Shown one piece after another: positions 37,614 to 48,881 of a stretch of 64,000 bases of DNA. Source of the stretch: Silene latifolia (Eukaryota > Streptophyta > Magnoliopsida > Caryophyllales > Caryophyllaceae); NCBI RefSeq assembly GCF_048544455.1, contig NC_133530.1:19521748-19585747 (forward strand), read 5' to 3'. The position numbers and the translations under genes are program-made. The notes beneath the pieces are model-generated. The model was not told the DNA's origin and made no database searches. It saw nothing but the letters and a program-made list of their open reading frames with translations. Position 1 is the first letter of the stretch. The number at the start of each line of letters is the position of its first letter.

Positions 37614-37824
37614 TGTTAGGGGAATATTACAGTAATATTATCGTAATCGGAATAATATCAATATTAGAATAATTATATTATATTGCGATATTAGTTGATA
37701 CGATTTAGATCTCGTGAGTACTATAAATGTCGAGCCAATGTAATCATTTGAGATACGAACGATTATCATCAATAATACAACGATTCCCTTTATGCTTTAA
37801 TTTCTTCCCTCTCTATTTCTAATA
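37614..37824 (+). mobile_element. Probable solo LTR (211 bp)
   Basis: Starts TGTTAGGGGAATATTAC and ends TATTTCTAATA, close to the TGTTAG...CTAACA ends of small copia-type LTRs, with a TATAAAT-like box at about 37720. The flanks are both TTTTT, a possible duplication but low complexity. Confidence 0.45.
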
Positions 37825-37853
37825 TTTTTTTTTCTTTTTGAGATCATGTGAAG

Positions 37854-38381
37854 TAGACCTGGCAAAGAGGTCGGGTCGTGTCGTGTTCGTGTTCTTGTCA
37901 ATATTAAACGGGTCACCACTACCCCAACCCAAACCCGACCCAATTACATAAACGGGTCATTTGTCTCAACCCTAACCCGACCCATTTAATTTTTCTATAA
38001 CCCAACCTGACCTGTTTAACCCATTAATCTTTAAGCAGGTCATTTTTAACCTACTTAACCCGTTTAACTCAATAAACTAATACAATAATGTACGTTTTAT
38101 AATCCTATTATCCCAAAAATGATAAATGAAAATGCTAATTTTTAGTTGATTTGTTGAATAATTGCCTCAAGCCAAATATATTATGACAATTTTAAATAAA
38201 TGGGTTATTCGTGTCGGGTTCGTGTCAAAAGACATCAACCCTAACCCGACCCATTTAAGTTTCGTGTCGTGTCGTGTCAACCCAATTACTTAAATGGGTC
38301 ACAACGTCTTGGCCCTAACCCGCTAACTTCGTGTCGGGTTCGTGTCGTGTTTTTGGGTCGTGTCAATGATTGTCGCCTCTA
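37854..38381. mobile_element. hAT-type element with GGGTCGTGTCG-rich ends
   Basis: A perfect 8-bp duplication, ATGTGAAG, flanks it (37846-37853 and 38382-38389). The ends TAGACCTGGCAAAG and (reverse-complemented) TAGAGGCGACAATC are short inverted repeats; next to them lie many GGGTCGTGTCG / CGACCC words in inverted orientation. No transposase is present. Confidence 0.8.
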
Positions 38382-38389
38382 ATGTGAAG

Positions 38390-40228
38390 TTCCATTGTTA
38401 CATGGACACCGACTTACTTTTTATCTTATTAATTTGCATTAATTTATTACAGGGACACGGACAATATTAGTTAACCTTTGTGATTTTTGGAATTTTAGAG
38501 GTTTTGTCATCACATATAAGAACTTTATTCTTACTAAAAAAAATATAGATACGACTTTACTCCATAATTTATTATCAATATCAAGAGATTATCGATTTGA
38601 GAATTTCTCCTTATATCTCAATGTATCCAACATGTACCATCTTTAGACTTTAAATCTAATAAGTGATGCATACGGAATTGAAAACTAATGCTACAGATTA
38701 TAGATTATTAAATTATATGGCCGTTGTTCATGAGATATACTTGATTATTAAAGGTGTTGAGCAATAAGTTTGTCAAAATTGTGTTAGAAATTAGAATAAA
38801 AGGGTGAGATGGTAGAAATTGAACTATGCTAGTTTTATCTGAATTCGAAGATGCTGTAATTAACAAATTCGATTAACGTTTTATAAAAGACACAGTGTGG
38901 GAGATCAAAAGACGGTCTTTAACGTGAATACTGAAAAAGCATAGTTTGCAACTTTGCATAAATAATGCTCCGTAATATACTAATATTTCATACATCCGAA
39001 TTTCCGATCATTTGTTTACCTATTTATTGCGATATCTCATTGGGAAAACTTATGCATCCACTTTAAACGACTACATTTAAGTAGAACCGTACTGATTCTT
39101 AAAGAAATACTCCGTAATACTTACCTAAATTCAACTTTGGGTTATTACCTATCAAAAGCAAACCAAATCTAAATCATTGAGGGTAAAACGATAAAGTAGA
39201 TAACAAAATTTTAAAATAAAAGTAGCTTAATTATTGCTTGTCATATACAGAGTACCATAATTTTTCAAAGAAAAATAGGAGTAAAAATAAAATTATAGTT
39301 AAATTGAGTAAACGCTTTTGAGATAAACATGGCAAACTTGTACACAATAATTACCTTTACACGGAATCGGGCAAAAATCTGCAGGGTAAATTATTGTTGT
39401 TGATGAGTTACTAACGGTTCATTAGCACACATAAGATTAATGTAATATTATCACCTTGTTATCTTCTATCTATCATTAGATTAAAATAGAATAGAAAAAC
39501 ATTAAACTCTAAAAATATGAAACTTGCTCCATACAATAATCAATTTTATATTGAAGATTATAATTGATGCTCCTTAATAAACATATCACAAATTATAAGC
39601 AACATAAGAAGTTACTTACTGACTTACCGCACAATAGTGAATCCCTTGAATTCTTATGCACAATTCACAATTTTTACTTTCATCAAAAATATGAAACACC
39701 TACAATCATAAATACATACATTAGAGCATATATTGAAAGAAATTCTACAGAGTCGTTAAAAAAAAATTCTCTACAGACATATATTAGAGATTCGAGTGGG
39801 ATGGACGCAATCGTTAGTTAAGTGTATATATATATTGACAACCATAAAATCACAATCTAGTCAAGCCTAGAAGTTTACCCATTGTAGAGTTCTACTACGT
39901 AATAATATTTTAGTATAAAAACTCTAAAATATGAATTTATTCAATATTGTTATAGTAGTAGAGGATAATAAACTAACGTTAGAGTAGCCAATGTGTTTAA
40001 GATTAGCCCAAATTCTTTGGAAGATAAACCAATCAAGTGAATGCTTTATTCATTTTTCTACGAAGTATCTATTTTGCATGATAATTTTATCTTTAACAGA
40101 TTGCACTTTAAACTGTATTAGGACTGGCTAGAATATTATTTTTTAGAAATTAAAATTATTTTTGGAGTTTCGTAAAAGCTGGACTCTCTGTAATCGCTCG
40201 AAAAAAGCTTCCTTTATTAATATAGATA
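38390..40228. other. Interior of H2, no gene
   Basis: 1.8 kb of AT-rich sequence. One 85-codon ORF (39564-39821, plus) has no recognisable domain and codon usage no different from its surroundings. I see nothing functional. Confidence 0.5.
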
Positions 40229-40454
40229 GATAGATATAGATTGGTCACTATTTAATCCAGAATCTACTAATTTCACCAAATATGTTGTTTACCAAACAAC
40301 GCCTATAATCACGAACAACTTGTAAACGCTCTTCAAAAGGAAAACTTAACACACACACTTGACTAATTAACAGTTAACTAATACACCTCAAACTCAAAAT
40401 AATTAACAATTGACCAAGACAGGAGAAAGTAGTGCGATATTTCGTCATCCCGCC

Positions 40455-40461
40455 TATAAAA
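40455..40461 (+). promoter_or_regulatory. TATA box of gene B
   Basis: TATAAAA in CCCGCCTATAAAA, 72 bp upstream of the ATG, conserved with gene A. The conserved promoter upstream of it stops at about 40304. Confidence 0.7.
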
Positions 40462-40532
40462 GCCAAGTGGTACTGTACATAGGATAAATTTATCAAAGAC
40501 CATAACAACAAACTATACGTGTATACCTAAAT

Positions 40533-41058
40533 ATGAGCAGAGGTAGTAGTCCGAGTCGAGATGAATATCATGAAACCGATGGTTCAATCTACGGCTCTCA
40601 TCCATACTACAACCAACGCCAACACGGCTATGGCTCCGACGAAGATGAATTGAACCACGTAAGTTTCTATAGATTTCTTTTTCATTTTAATCTTCCAAAT
40701 TAATTCTCGTGTTAGTCGTCATTTCAAATTATCTCGTCGATGAGTACAAGACATATGCATTTTAGTATCCGAAAGAGTCCTTCACATTCCATTTTTGTTC
40801 TAGGGACGCGAGTATACTTTTGAAGGGTATGCGGTACGACAACGTCAGTATCCGTATGAAGTCATACATCCATTGGTTGTCGATAATCAGGAGCTAAGAC
40901 TTACGAACCAGAGGTTGGTACATCAGGTTTGTGCATTAAGAGGCATTTGGGAAGACTTAACTTTGGAGATTAATGCATTAAGAGACGCATTAAGAAACTT
41001 GTCCATGGAGAACGATGCATTGAAAAGCACGAACCAGGAATCGAAGAGAGGGTACTAG
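40533..41058 (+). CDS. Unrecognised plant protein (gene B), short paralogue of gene A
   Basis: Two exons, 40533-40658 and 40804-41058 (GTAAGT donor, TTCTAG acceptor, phase 0), giving 126 aa. Exon 1 is nearly identical to that of gene A at the protein level (MSRGSSPSRDEYHETDG, one substitution in this stretch). Exon 2 corresponds to exon 3 of gene A: a Leu-rich coiled coil with LVVDNQELR, LTLEINALRDALRNLSMEND and ALKSTNQESK. The Cys-rich repeat exon is missing, either lost here or gained by gene A. The 145-bp intron shows the form of gene A's intron before insertions. Its distal promoter has been displaced 35 kb, so expression may differ. Function is unknown. Confidence 0.68.
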
Positions 41059-42037
41059 AGAGAGGTTCGATCTATGAACCTATGGCGTAAGTCTACACTT
41101 GAAGAACGAAACAGAGAACAAACAAAGCATGAAGCAAAAGTTCAGAGTACATCAGAAGATAAATATAAATAAAGTTGTTCCAATTTCCTATATTGAAATT
41201 GCAACCTTTGTAATATACAATTTCGTTACTTATTTTAGATAATCGTTTTCGTAGCTCCTTACATCCTATATTTACATAATTACAATGTGATACTCTGTAC
41301 TTTCTATTTTTGAATTTTTAAAGAAAATGGGATAAAATAACAAATTATGGACTCGACATGAACAATACCGAGACTTCTTTTTTTGCTTAATGTATAAGAA
41401 AACGGTTTTGGGGGGTAATTAATTTTGGATACATTGAGAGAAATTAGGGAACAATAGATATGGAATGAATGAACTCACTTAATTTCAACAATACTTAACA
41501 ATGGAAGTATAGTGTAAGGACTAAGGAGTACTTTTTATGTACCTACTAGGGGGGAAAAAGAAACTAGTTTTCACAAGTATATTGGTGTGAATAATGAAAA
41601 AATCTTAGTGTTTTTCGGGAGGAGTGTAGGACCATCCTCCTTAAACGTAAAGGCAATTTACCAAATGAAATATTATAAGGTTTACGTGTAAAGAGCATCC
41701 TCGCGGAGTACACGAGAATTTTCCGTGAATAAAATTTTAGTTCCATGTTTCCAATTCAGCTTAAAATCATTGAAGTTAGTTTAGTTTAGTTGAACTCTAT
41801 TTTGTTCAATCTAACTTCTTTCAGTTTAGTTCAGTCAGTTCGGCTTAGTTTTAGGTAGAATACACATGTATTTAGTTAAACTCTATTTCGTTCAGCCCAG
41901 CTTCATTCAGTGCAAATTGCAAACATTTGCTCCCCAAAGTAATCGAGATGTTCAAAATCTCACGCCAGCCCTTATCAATAACTCACCATTCAGTCATTCA
42001 CCAATACATATCTCACTACCATATAGGGAATACCAAT
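41059..42037. other. 3' flank of gene B up to the LINE
   Basis: Starts with 3' UTR-like sequence shared with gene A. Between 41770 and 41900 are GTTTAGTTGAACTCTATTTTG-type repeats, possibly ends of a small element. No gene is seen. It ends in the LINE target site ATATAGGGAATACCAAT (42021-42037). Confidence 0.5.
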
Positions 42038-42113
42038 ACAAACTACCTACAAATTAATTTTAAATCCTTAGTGAGAGAAAATCCTTAGTGAGAGAAAATC
42101 CTTAACTCTGACA

Positions 42114-43938
42114 ATGGAGATTGCCGGTACCGGCCTCCCACCGGAGGATCCTCCTCCAACAAATACAAAAAATACAAAGCGAAAAACCATGCATCTCAGT
42201 GAATTCATCCATAATCCTATATCAAATCCCAATCAAGATATTATTCAAGTTACAGAGCATACCCCTGCACCTAATAAGAATGACCAATCACACAAGACGG
42301 CAACTTCCTATTCAGACACCGTCCGTGGGCTTGGTTCAGATTCATCTTTCATCGATGACCTGTCTTTAGACGATATTGATATCGACTCTGAGGGTGATGA
42401 TGAAGATCTCCTTGATGAGGACGATGCTTTATGTCCCCGCATCATACTCACCAAGGAAGAGAAATCAGTCCTACGCAAACCATGGAGACACTCACTAATC
42501 ATAAAAATGTTCGATAAGAACATTGGATACTTATCTCTTATGCGCAAACTCCAAGCGAAATGGTCGATTCGAGGGAAGCTAACTCTTACGGATTTGACAG
42601 GCTCTTACTACATCGCACGGTTCACATCAAAAGAGGATTATGAATTTGTCGTAACCCAGGGCCCTTGGATGATCGATGACCATTATCTCACGATAAGGAA
42701 ATGGATTCCAAACTTTGTTCCGTCTGAAGATAGTATCAAATTCCTAACGGCATGGGTGCGAATTCCTAATTTACCAATTGAATATTTTAATGAATCGTTT
42801 CTCAGAAAAGTCGGCTCGAAGGTTGGGAAGGTTATCAGAATAGACAAGAACACGTCTTTAGCTGAGCGAGGGCAGTTTACGCGTATGAGTATAGAGGTTG
42901 ATATCTCTAAACCTTTGTTATCTAAATTCCGTTTAAATGGAAAAATCTATTGCATCCAATATGAAGGGTTAAAGATGATTTGTTTCAAATGTGGGAAGTT
43001 AGGCCACAATTCAGAAGCATGTCCTAGGCATAGATCCGAGAACAAAGAAAGTGCAGGCAACACAGAGGCGCATTTACAGAGGGATCACGAAACTACAGAA
43101 GTGAGAGAGAATTCCCTTGAAGCGGGTTTACGACCAGAGGAGCAAGATGATTTCGGCAAATGGATGATGGTCAACAAACCACAAAGGAAGAAAACAACCA
43201 CCGCACAAGGCAAACAAAACTCCAGCTCTGTCCAGTTCAATCCCGCCAATTCAATTTTGAATTTTGCCAAACCTAGCGCAGCTCCCGGGTCAAGATTCGA
43301 ATTACTGAGTAATCAGGAAAATATTCCTAATGATGCAATTTACCACAAATTATTCCCCCAACCATAATTCCAATGCAAATCAAAAATATCACTCCCATAA
43401 TAGGCAAGCAAATAAATCTCTACCCCAATCACATTTGATCACCCGATCAAACAATAACTCTAATAAAACCAAAAATATTCCAACTTCCAAAAATACTACA
43501 CCCATTAATTCTTCCCATAATTTACAAAATATTTCCAAAAACCCCATTGTTAGTAGTCCCTCTCCTATTCTACAAGATATTTCCAACACATACAGGCCAA
43601 CACAGTCCACCACAAAAATTACCCAACCCGCCTCCCCTGTTCTACCAACCACAGTTATCACGTTTTCTTCATCCCCTGTCTCCAATAACAATAATAATGG
43701 ATCCACACATACCATACCTATACCTCAACCTACCACAACCTCGATACCTTCCACAACTCCCTCAATTCGAGATGGTCCCTCCAGCGCAAACCATCAAGAA
43801 GTCAGTTTGGAAGGAGACTCTCGCACCCTTTATGGTGGTGATGGTGCCGGAATGTCCCATAATGGACCTCACTCTCAAAGCAATCCAGGACGACCAATCG
43901 ACCCTCCAACTGGAGATGTCGATTCCATGGAGCATTAA
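42114..43938 (+). CDS. LINE ORF1 (RNA-binding gag-like protein)
   Basis: An open frame 42114-43367 encodes an N-terminal acidic region, a DUF4283-type domain (residues ~115-260; KPWRHSLIIKMFDKNIGYLS, VTQGPWMIDDHYLTIRKW) and a CCHC knuckle (ICFKCGKLGHNSEAC, near residue 290). At a C5 run near 43355 the frame ends; another frame, 43330-43938, carries a Ser/Thr/Pro/Asn-rich tail such as plant ORF1 proteins have, ending GDVDSMEH. One extra C would explain the break. ORF1p coats LINE RNA. Confidence 0.85.
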
Positions 43939-46900
43939 TCAAGTTCTTTCGCTAGTAAGTCGAGCTTATCTAACACATCTTTCGTACGCACCGTTTGATA
44001 TGTCGGATAGAATACCTGCATTAACCCGAAATTTGTCCCTCATAACCTGTATGGTATGGAATATACAAGGGACGGGTAATAAAAATAAGATTAACGCACT
44101 TAAGGAAGTGGTTAGAATGTATAAACCTTCTATAATTGCTCTTGTCGAGACACATATGGATGGTGAACACGCTCTGAAAATACAACGGATTATTGGCTAT
44201 AATGGTCACTCACGTGTTGATGCGAATGGGTTTAGCGGTGGTATTTGGTTATATTGGAGACCCGAGTTCGTTTCAGTCCTGCCTATTAAGGAGCACCCAC
44301 AGTATATCACCATTGAAGTGTCGAGAAATGGAGATATGCCCTGGTTCTTTTCCGCAGTCTATGCTAGCCCAAACCCAACTAATCGTGTTGAACTTTGGTC
44401 GGAACTGGAACGTTTTGCAAGAAACAATAATCACCCATGGATGTTAGCTGGCGATTATAATGAAACACGATCTTTAAACGAGCGACATGGAGGTGATAAT
44501 AATATGGCGCGTAGGTGCGAGCGTTTCAACGATTGGATAGAAGATTGTCAACTCATAGAACTCAAATTCTCAGGCCCTGCCCACACATGGTCTCGAGGGA
44601 ATTCAGAAACAACAAGGCAAAGTGCTCGCCTCGATAGGGCACTATGCAACAGTGAATGGGGTACATTGTTTGGGGATGCTGCGGTGAGACACCTTCCGGC
44701 TTTCCAAAGCGATCATTGCCCATTATTAATATCCCCTAATGGTTTTGCTCCTCTCAATTCGGTCCAAAGACCGTTTCATTTTCAAGCAGCTTGGATGACT
44801 CATGAGAACTTTTCGTCCTTCATTGAATCGAGCTGGAAGTCAGGCAACAATTTAGTTACACAATTGTCTAACCTCTCCAACAAGCTACAACGATGGAATG
44901 AGGATGTGTTTGGGAATATTTTCAGACAAAAAAGGCAGCTGTTTGCGAGGATAGAAGGGTGCCAACGCATTCTTTCGAATCAAAGACAGAGTCACCTAAT
45001 CAAATTGGAGGCAAAATTACGAAAAGAACTAGATGATATCCTAGAAAGAGAAGAATTACTCTGGTACCAAAAATCACGAGTCGATTTCATTCGAGATGGC
45101 GATCGTAATACGACCTACTTTCATGTCAGTACCTTGGTTCGTCGGTGGAAGAACCGAATTAATACTCTGAAAAACGATGATGGAATCTGGATAGAAAATA
45201 ACGAAGAGATTAAAAAGCTTGTGGTGGAGTTTTATAAAAAACTTTACACTGACGATTCCCCAGACGACTTTGAAGCCGACATCCCATATGATTTGTTTCA
45301 AGAGTTTAGCCATGAACACTGGGTATGGCTAAATAAATATTATTCAAGAGCTGAAATTGACAATGTGATCATGCATATGGGATCACTTAAAGCACCAGGA
45401 CCCGACGGATTTCAAGCTCTTTTTTATCAAAAGCAATGGGACATAGTGAGACGGGATGTTTATGATATGGTTCTGAAGGCACTTGAAGGCAAAGGCATGC
45501 CCGATAATTTAAACGATACCCATATCGTTTTGATCCCTAAAGTCCAAGCCCCGGAGCATATCTCTCAATTTCGACCCATTAGCCTCTGTAATGTGGCGTA
45601 CAAAATTATAAGCAAGACCATTGCTAATAGAATTCGAAAGGTTTTACCATGGCTCATATCAGAAAGCCAAAGCAGGTTCGTTCCAGGGAGGCAAATCACC
45701 GACAACATAGTCGTGTTCCAGGAAGCGATTCATACAATGAGAAAAAAGAAAGGCAAGAAGGGCTACATGGCTCTAAAAATAGATTTGGAAAAGGCATACG
45801 ATCGTCTCAAATGGAGTTTTATTAGAAGAACTTTGACCGATATGGGTATCCCATTACTAATGATAGATACGATTATGGAATGTGTGTCTACACCGACAAT
45901 GCAGATTTTATGGAACGGTGAAGCAACCGAGTCATTCAAGCCTTCACGCGGGGTTCGTCAAGGAGACCCGCTGTCCTCCTATCTTTTTCGTGATGTGCCT
46001 TGAAAAGCTGCACCAAGCAATTGAAATTCAGGTTCGTAACAAGAATTGGCTTCCCATTCCCGTATGCAAAACCGGACCCAATATCTCAAACCTTTTCTTC
46101 GCTGACGACATGGTCTTATTCGCGGAAGCAAGAGCGGACCAAGCCCATGTCATAAAATATGTTCTTGATAACTTTTGTCGCGCTTCGGGGGAGAAAGTAA
46201 GTGTGGCGAAGTCGAAACTTTTCTTCTCGGCTAATATAGAGGGGTTGGATAGGGAAGAAATCAGAAGTATTCTGGGTTTTGATGAGACCAATGATTTGGG
46301 TACCTATTTGGGAATGCCAACAATTAATGGTCGAGTGACAAAAAATACCTTTGCCCATCTCGAAGAAAAGTTCAATAAAAGGCTAGCAGGATGGCAGACA
46401 AAACATTTATCGCTTGCAGGCCGGAATACATTAGTCCAATCTACTCTCTCTACTATGGCCAATTATAGCATGCAGACAGCTAAAATACCACGTTCCGTCT
46501 GCGACAATCTAGACAAGAAGACTAGACGATTCCTATGGGGAGGAACAGAAGAAAAAAGAAAAATCCATCTCGTCTCTTGGGAAACGATACAAAAGCCCAA
46601 AGCAAAGGGGGGTTTAGGTATTCGATCTTCACGACAATCAAACGCAGCCTTTCTCACAAAGCTCGGGTGGAGAGTCTTAACCGAACCAACTACTTTATGG
46701 GCTCGTGTGCTCAGGAATAAATATTGTAATGGGAGGTGTGACGTTGATATGTTTCAACCCAAGCCAAACATGTCTAACGTTTGGGCGGGTATAACCTCGC
46801 AAGCTAAAATTATTAATCGGGGAAGTACAGTTGCAGTGGGAAACGGTCGAAAGACCCTATTCGGGGATCACTCATGGGTGGATGAAGGATGCCTGTCGGA

Positions 46901-48208
46901 TAGAAATACATACCCAATTCCGGAATCTATCCTGGGAGCTACGGTGGCCGACATGTGGGACGAGTCATCGGGGTGGAAATGGGATAGTTTCTCTAATTAT
47001 TTATCCCGCGAAGACCTCCTAAAAATCGCAGCTTATTCTTTGTCCCCGGAACCTTATATAGAAGACTCTCTATATTGGAATGCCTCATCGAGTGGGAAAT
47101 TCTCGATAAAGTCAGCCCTTACTCTTATCAAAGCAGCGGATGTTCCACCAGAAACGGAGAACATGGCATGGCACGTAATTTGGAAATTACCCGTTCAGCA
47201 ACGGACCCGGATGTTCATATGGTTAGCGGCCCATGGTCGTTTAATGACTAACTGTAACCGAGTTCGAAGAGGTCTTCACGACGACCCAATCTGCCCACGA
47301 TGCTTAAACGCCGATGAAACAACGGACCATCTTCTCCGCAAATGTCAATTCTCTACTGAAATATGGGCACAACTAGGTGAGAGTGCTAATTCTCCAAATT
47401 TTTACACTCTGACCTTTAACGAATGGGTTTCGAAAAATGCTAGCAATAGCATACCGTTTGCCACTCATGATTGGTCGATGAAATTCGCTATTACATGTTG
47501 GTGGATTTGGCGCTGGAGGAACAATGTTACCTTTGGGCGAGCTGACGAAAATCCAACGGACCCTATTGGTTTTTTGCATAGACACTTTGACAGCACTAGA
47601 AAGGCCCTCGACCCTTTCTCTCTTCTTATTCCCACACCCGGTACTGTCCATGAAGAACGCTACATCCGGTGGAACCCTCCCCCCATGATTGGCTCCTACT
47701 TAATACCGATGGCGCATCTAAAGGGAATCCGGGGCCAGCGGGATGTGGTGGTATTTTGAGAGACGAGACCGGCAATTTCATACAAGCCTTTTATGTATCG
47801 TGCGGGCACTGCAATTCAATGAGAGCAGAAATGAGAGCATTGGTGACTGGTTTGGAGCTCGCTCGATCTCTTGGAGTGCACAAGCTTTTGGTTCACATGG
47901 ATAATGCACCATGTGTTAGCTTCGTCCAAGAGGAACAACTCATAAGCAATAGTTTGCGACCTCTCGTACAAAGATGCATCGACCTTATTAAGCTAGGCGG
48001 CTGGACTGTAAAGATTGATCACGTGTTTCGGGAAGCTAATCGAGCTGCGGACTGGCTTGCAAATGCCGGGATTAATTCGAGCACTACGGTGTCTTACTTT
48101 GAAACTCCTCCTGATGCATGGCTTACGGTCTATTCTCCGCGAAGATGTACTCGGGGTAGCAATACCTCGTATTGTTCGTTCTTAGTTGTCTCTTTTCTTG
48201 GGGTTTAA
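43862..48208 (+). pseudogene. LINE ORF2: endonuclease, reverse transcriptase, zf-RVT, RNase H; two frameshifts
   Basis: Endonuclease landmarks: MVWNIQGTG (44051), VETHMDGEHAL, LAGDYNETRS and FQSDHCPLL. RT: APGPDGFQALFY, FRPISLCNVAYKIISK, KIDLEKAYDRLKW and the catalytic FADDMVLFAEA (46100). A zf-RVT domain has C-x2-C ... H-x4-C (ICPRCLNADETTDHLLRKC). RNase H: NTDGASKGNPGPAG, RAEMRALVTGLELA, VHMDNAPC and REANRAADWLANAG, ending 48208. Breaks: an extra T in a T5 run near 45985, and a C-run change near 47683. All catalytic residues are present. The exact ORF2 start is uncertain (43862 to 44051). Confidence 0.85.
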
Positions 48209-48251
48209 CCCCTCTTTTGCACCAAAAAAAAAAAATATAGGGAATACCAAT

Positions 48252-48881
48252 CAAACCTCATTTGGAGGTGTTAGTAACAAAGCTTACGAAATAGGTGCCT
48301 TATCGGAATTTTGGGACAAGATTTCAGTGACAACATCCCAAAACATAATAACAGGCTAACAGGCAACAGCTAGCCACGATAAATTAGCCGACAATGCTAG
48401 AAAAGTTTATGGAAGTTATCTACAAGAATTATATTGAGTTAAGTTACCGCTGTTATTCCATTTTCTACATGGTATCCATCGATTTTTATATCAGCGATAC
48501 TCACAACTTTCTTTAGTAACACAACAGACCTTGTGGGAGATGACACTGGTGGCAGTTTCGAAAGGTCACGGCTAAACAATACTAATAAAGTTAAGCCAAA
48601 TGGTTACCAGTTACCACTTAGTACTGATGTTTTAAAAACCGAAGGAGTACTACATTGAATAAGAAACACATGTTCAAGACCGTGCAAAAATTTCTGGTGA
48701 AAACTGTGACCGTTGAGACAAAAATATTAGAAATAGGGAGTACCAACTCACAGATTACAAAATGTTCTGACTAAGATGACATTTCTCAAACTAAAGAAGA
48801 GGTCCAAACAAAATAAAAAGAGTAAATGTAGATAGAAAACCAAATCAAACACCTGAGTGTTTATGATTCTACGGTCATCGC
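48252..48881. other. Intergenic sequence between LINE and RPS8
   Basis: AT-rich; no ORF with a recognisable domain. The part next to 48881 is expected to be the RPS8 3' UTR. Nothing else is seen. Confidence 0.5.

Larger units (their letters stand above)
36880..40228 (-). mobile_element. Helitron-like element H2
   Basis: On the minus strand the 3' end has GCCCGTGCATCGCACGAGC (hairpin) and ATTAAATCTAG then T, the same type of end as H1. The other end near 40228 carries AATCGCTCGAAAAAAGCTTCC, matching the H1 5' region. H2 therefore abuts H1 head to tail. It has no Rep/helicase. It contains a Stowaway, a probable solo LTR and a hAT element. Confidence 0.5.
42038..48234 (+). mobile_element. Full-length L1-type LINE, 6.2 kb
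   Basis: A perfect 17-bp target duplication, ATATAGGGAATACCAAT, lies at 42021-42037 and 48235-48251. A 5' UTR with two tandem TCCTTAGTGAGAGAAAA units precedes ORF1 (42114). ORF2 encodes endonuclease, RT, zinc finger and RNase H, and an A12 tail ends the element at 48234. Everything expected of a plant L1 is present and uncut, so this is a recent complete insertion, although ORF1 and ORF2 carry three frame breaks at homopolymers. Confidence 0.93.
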
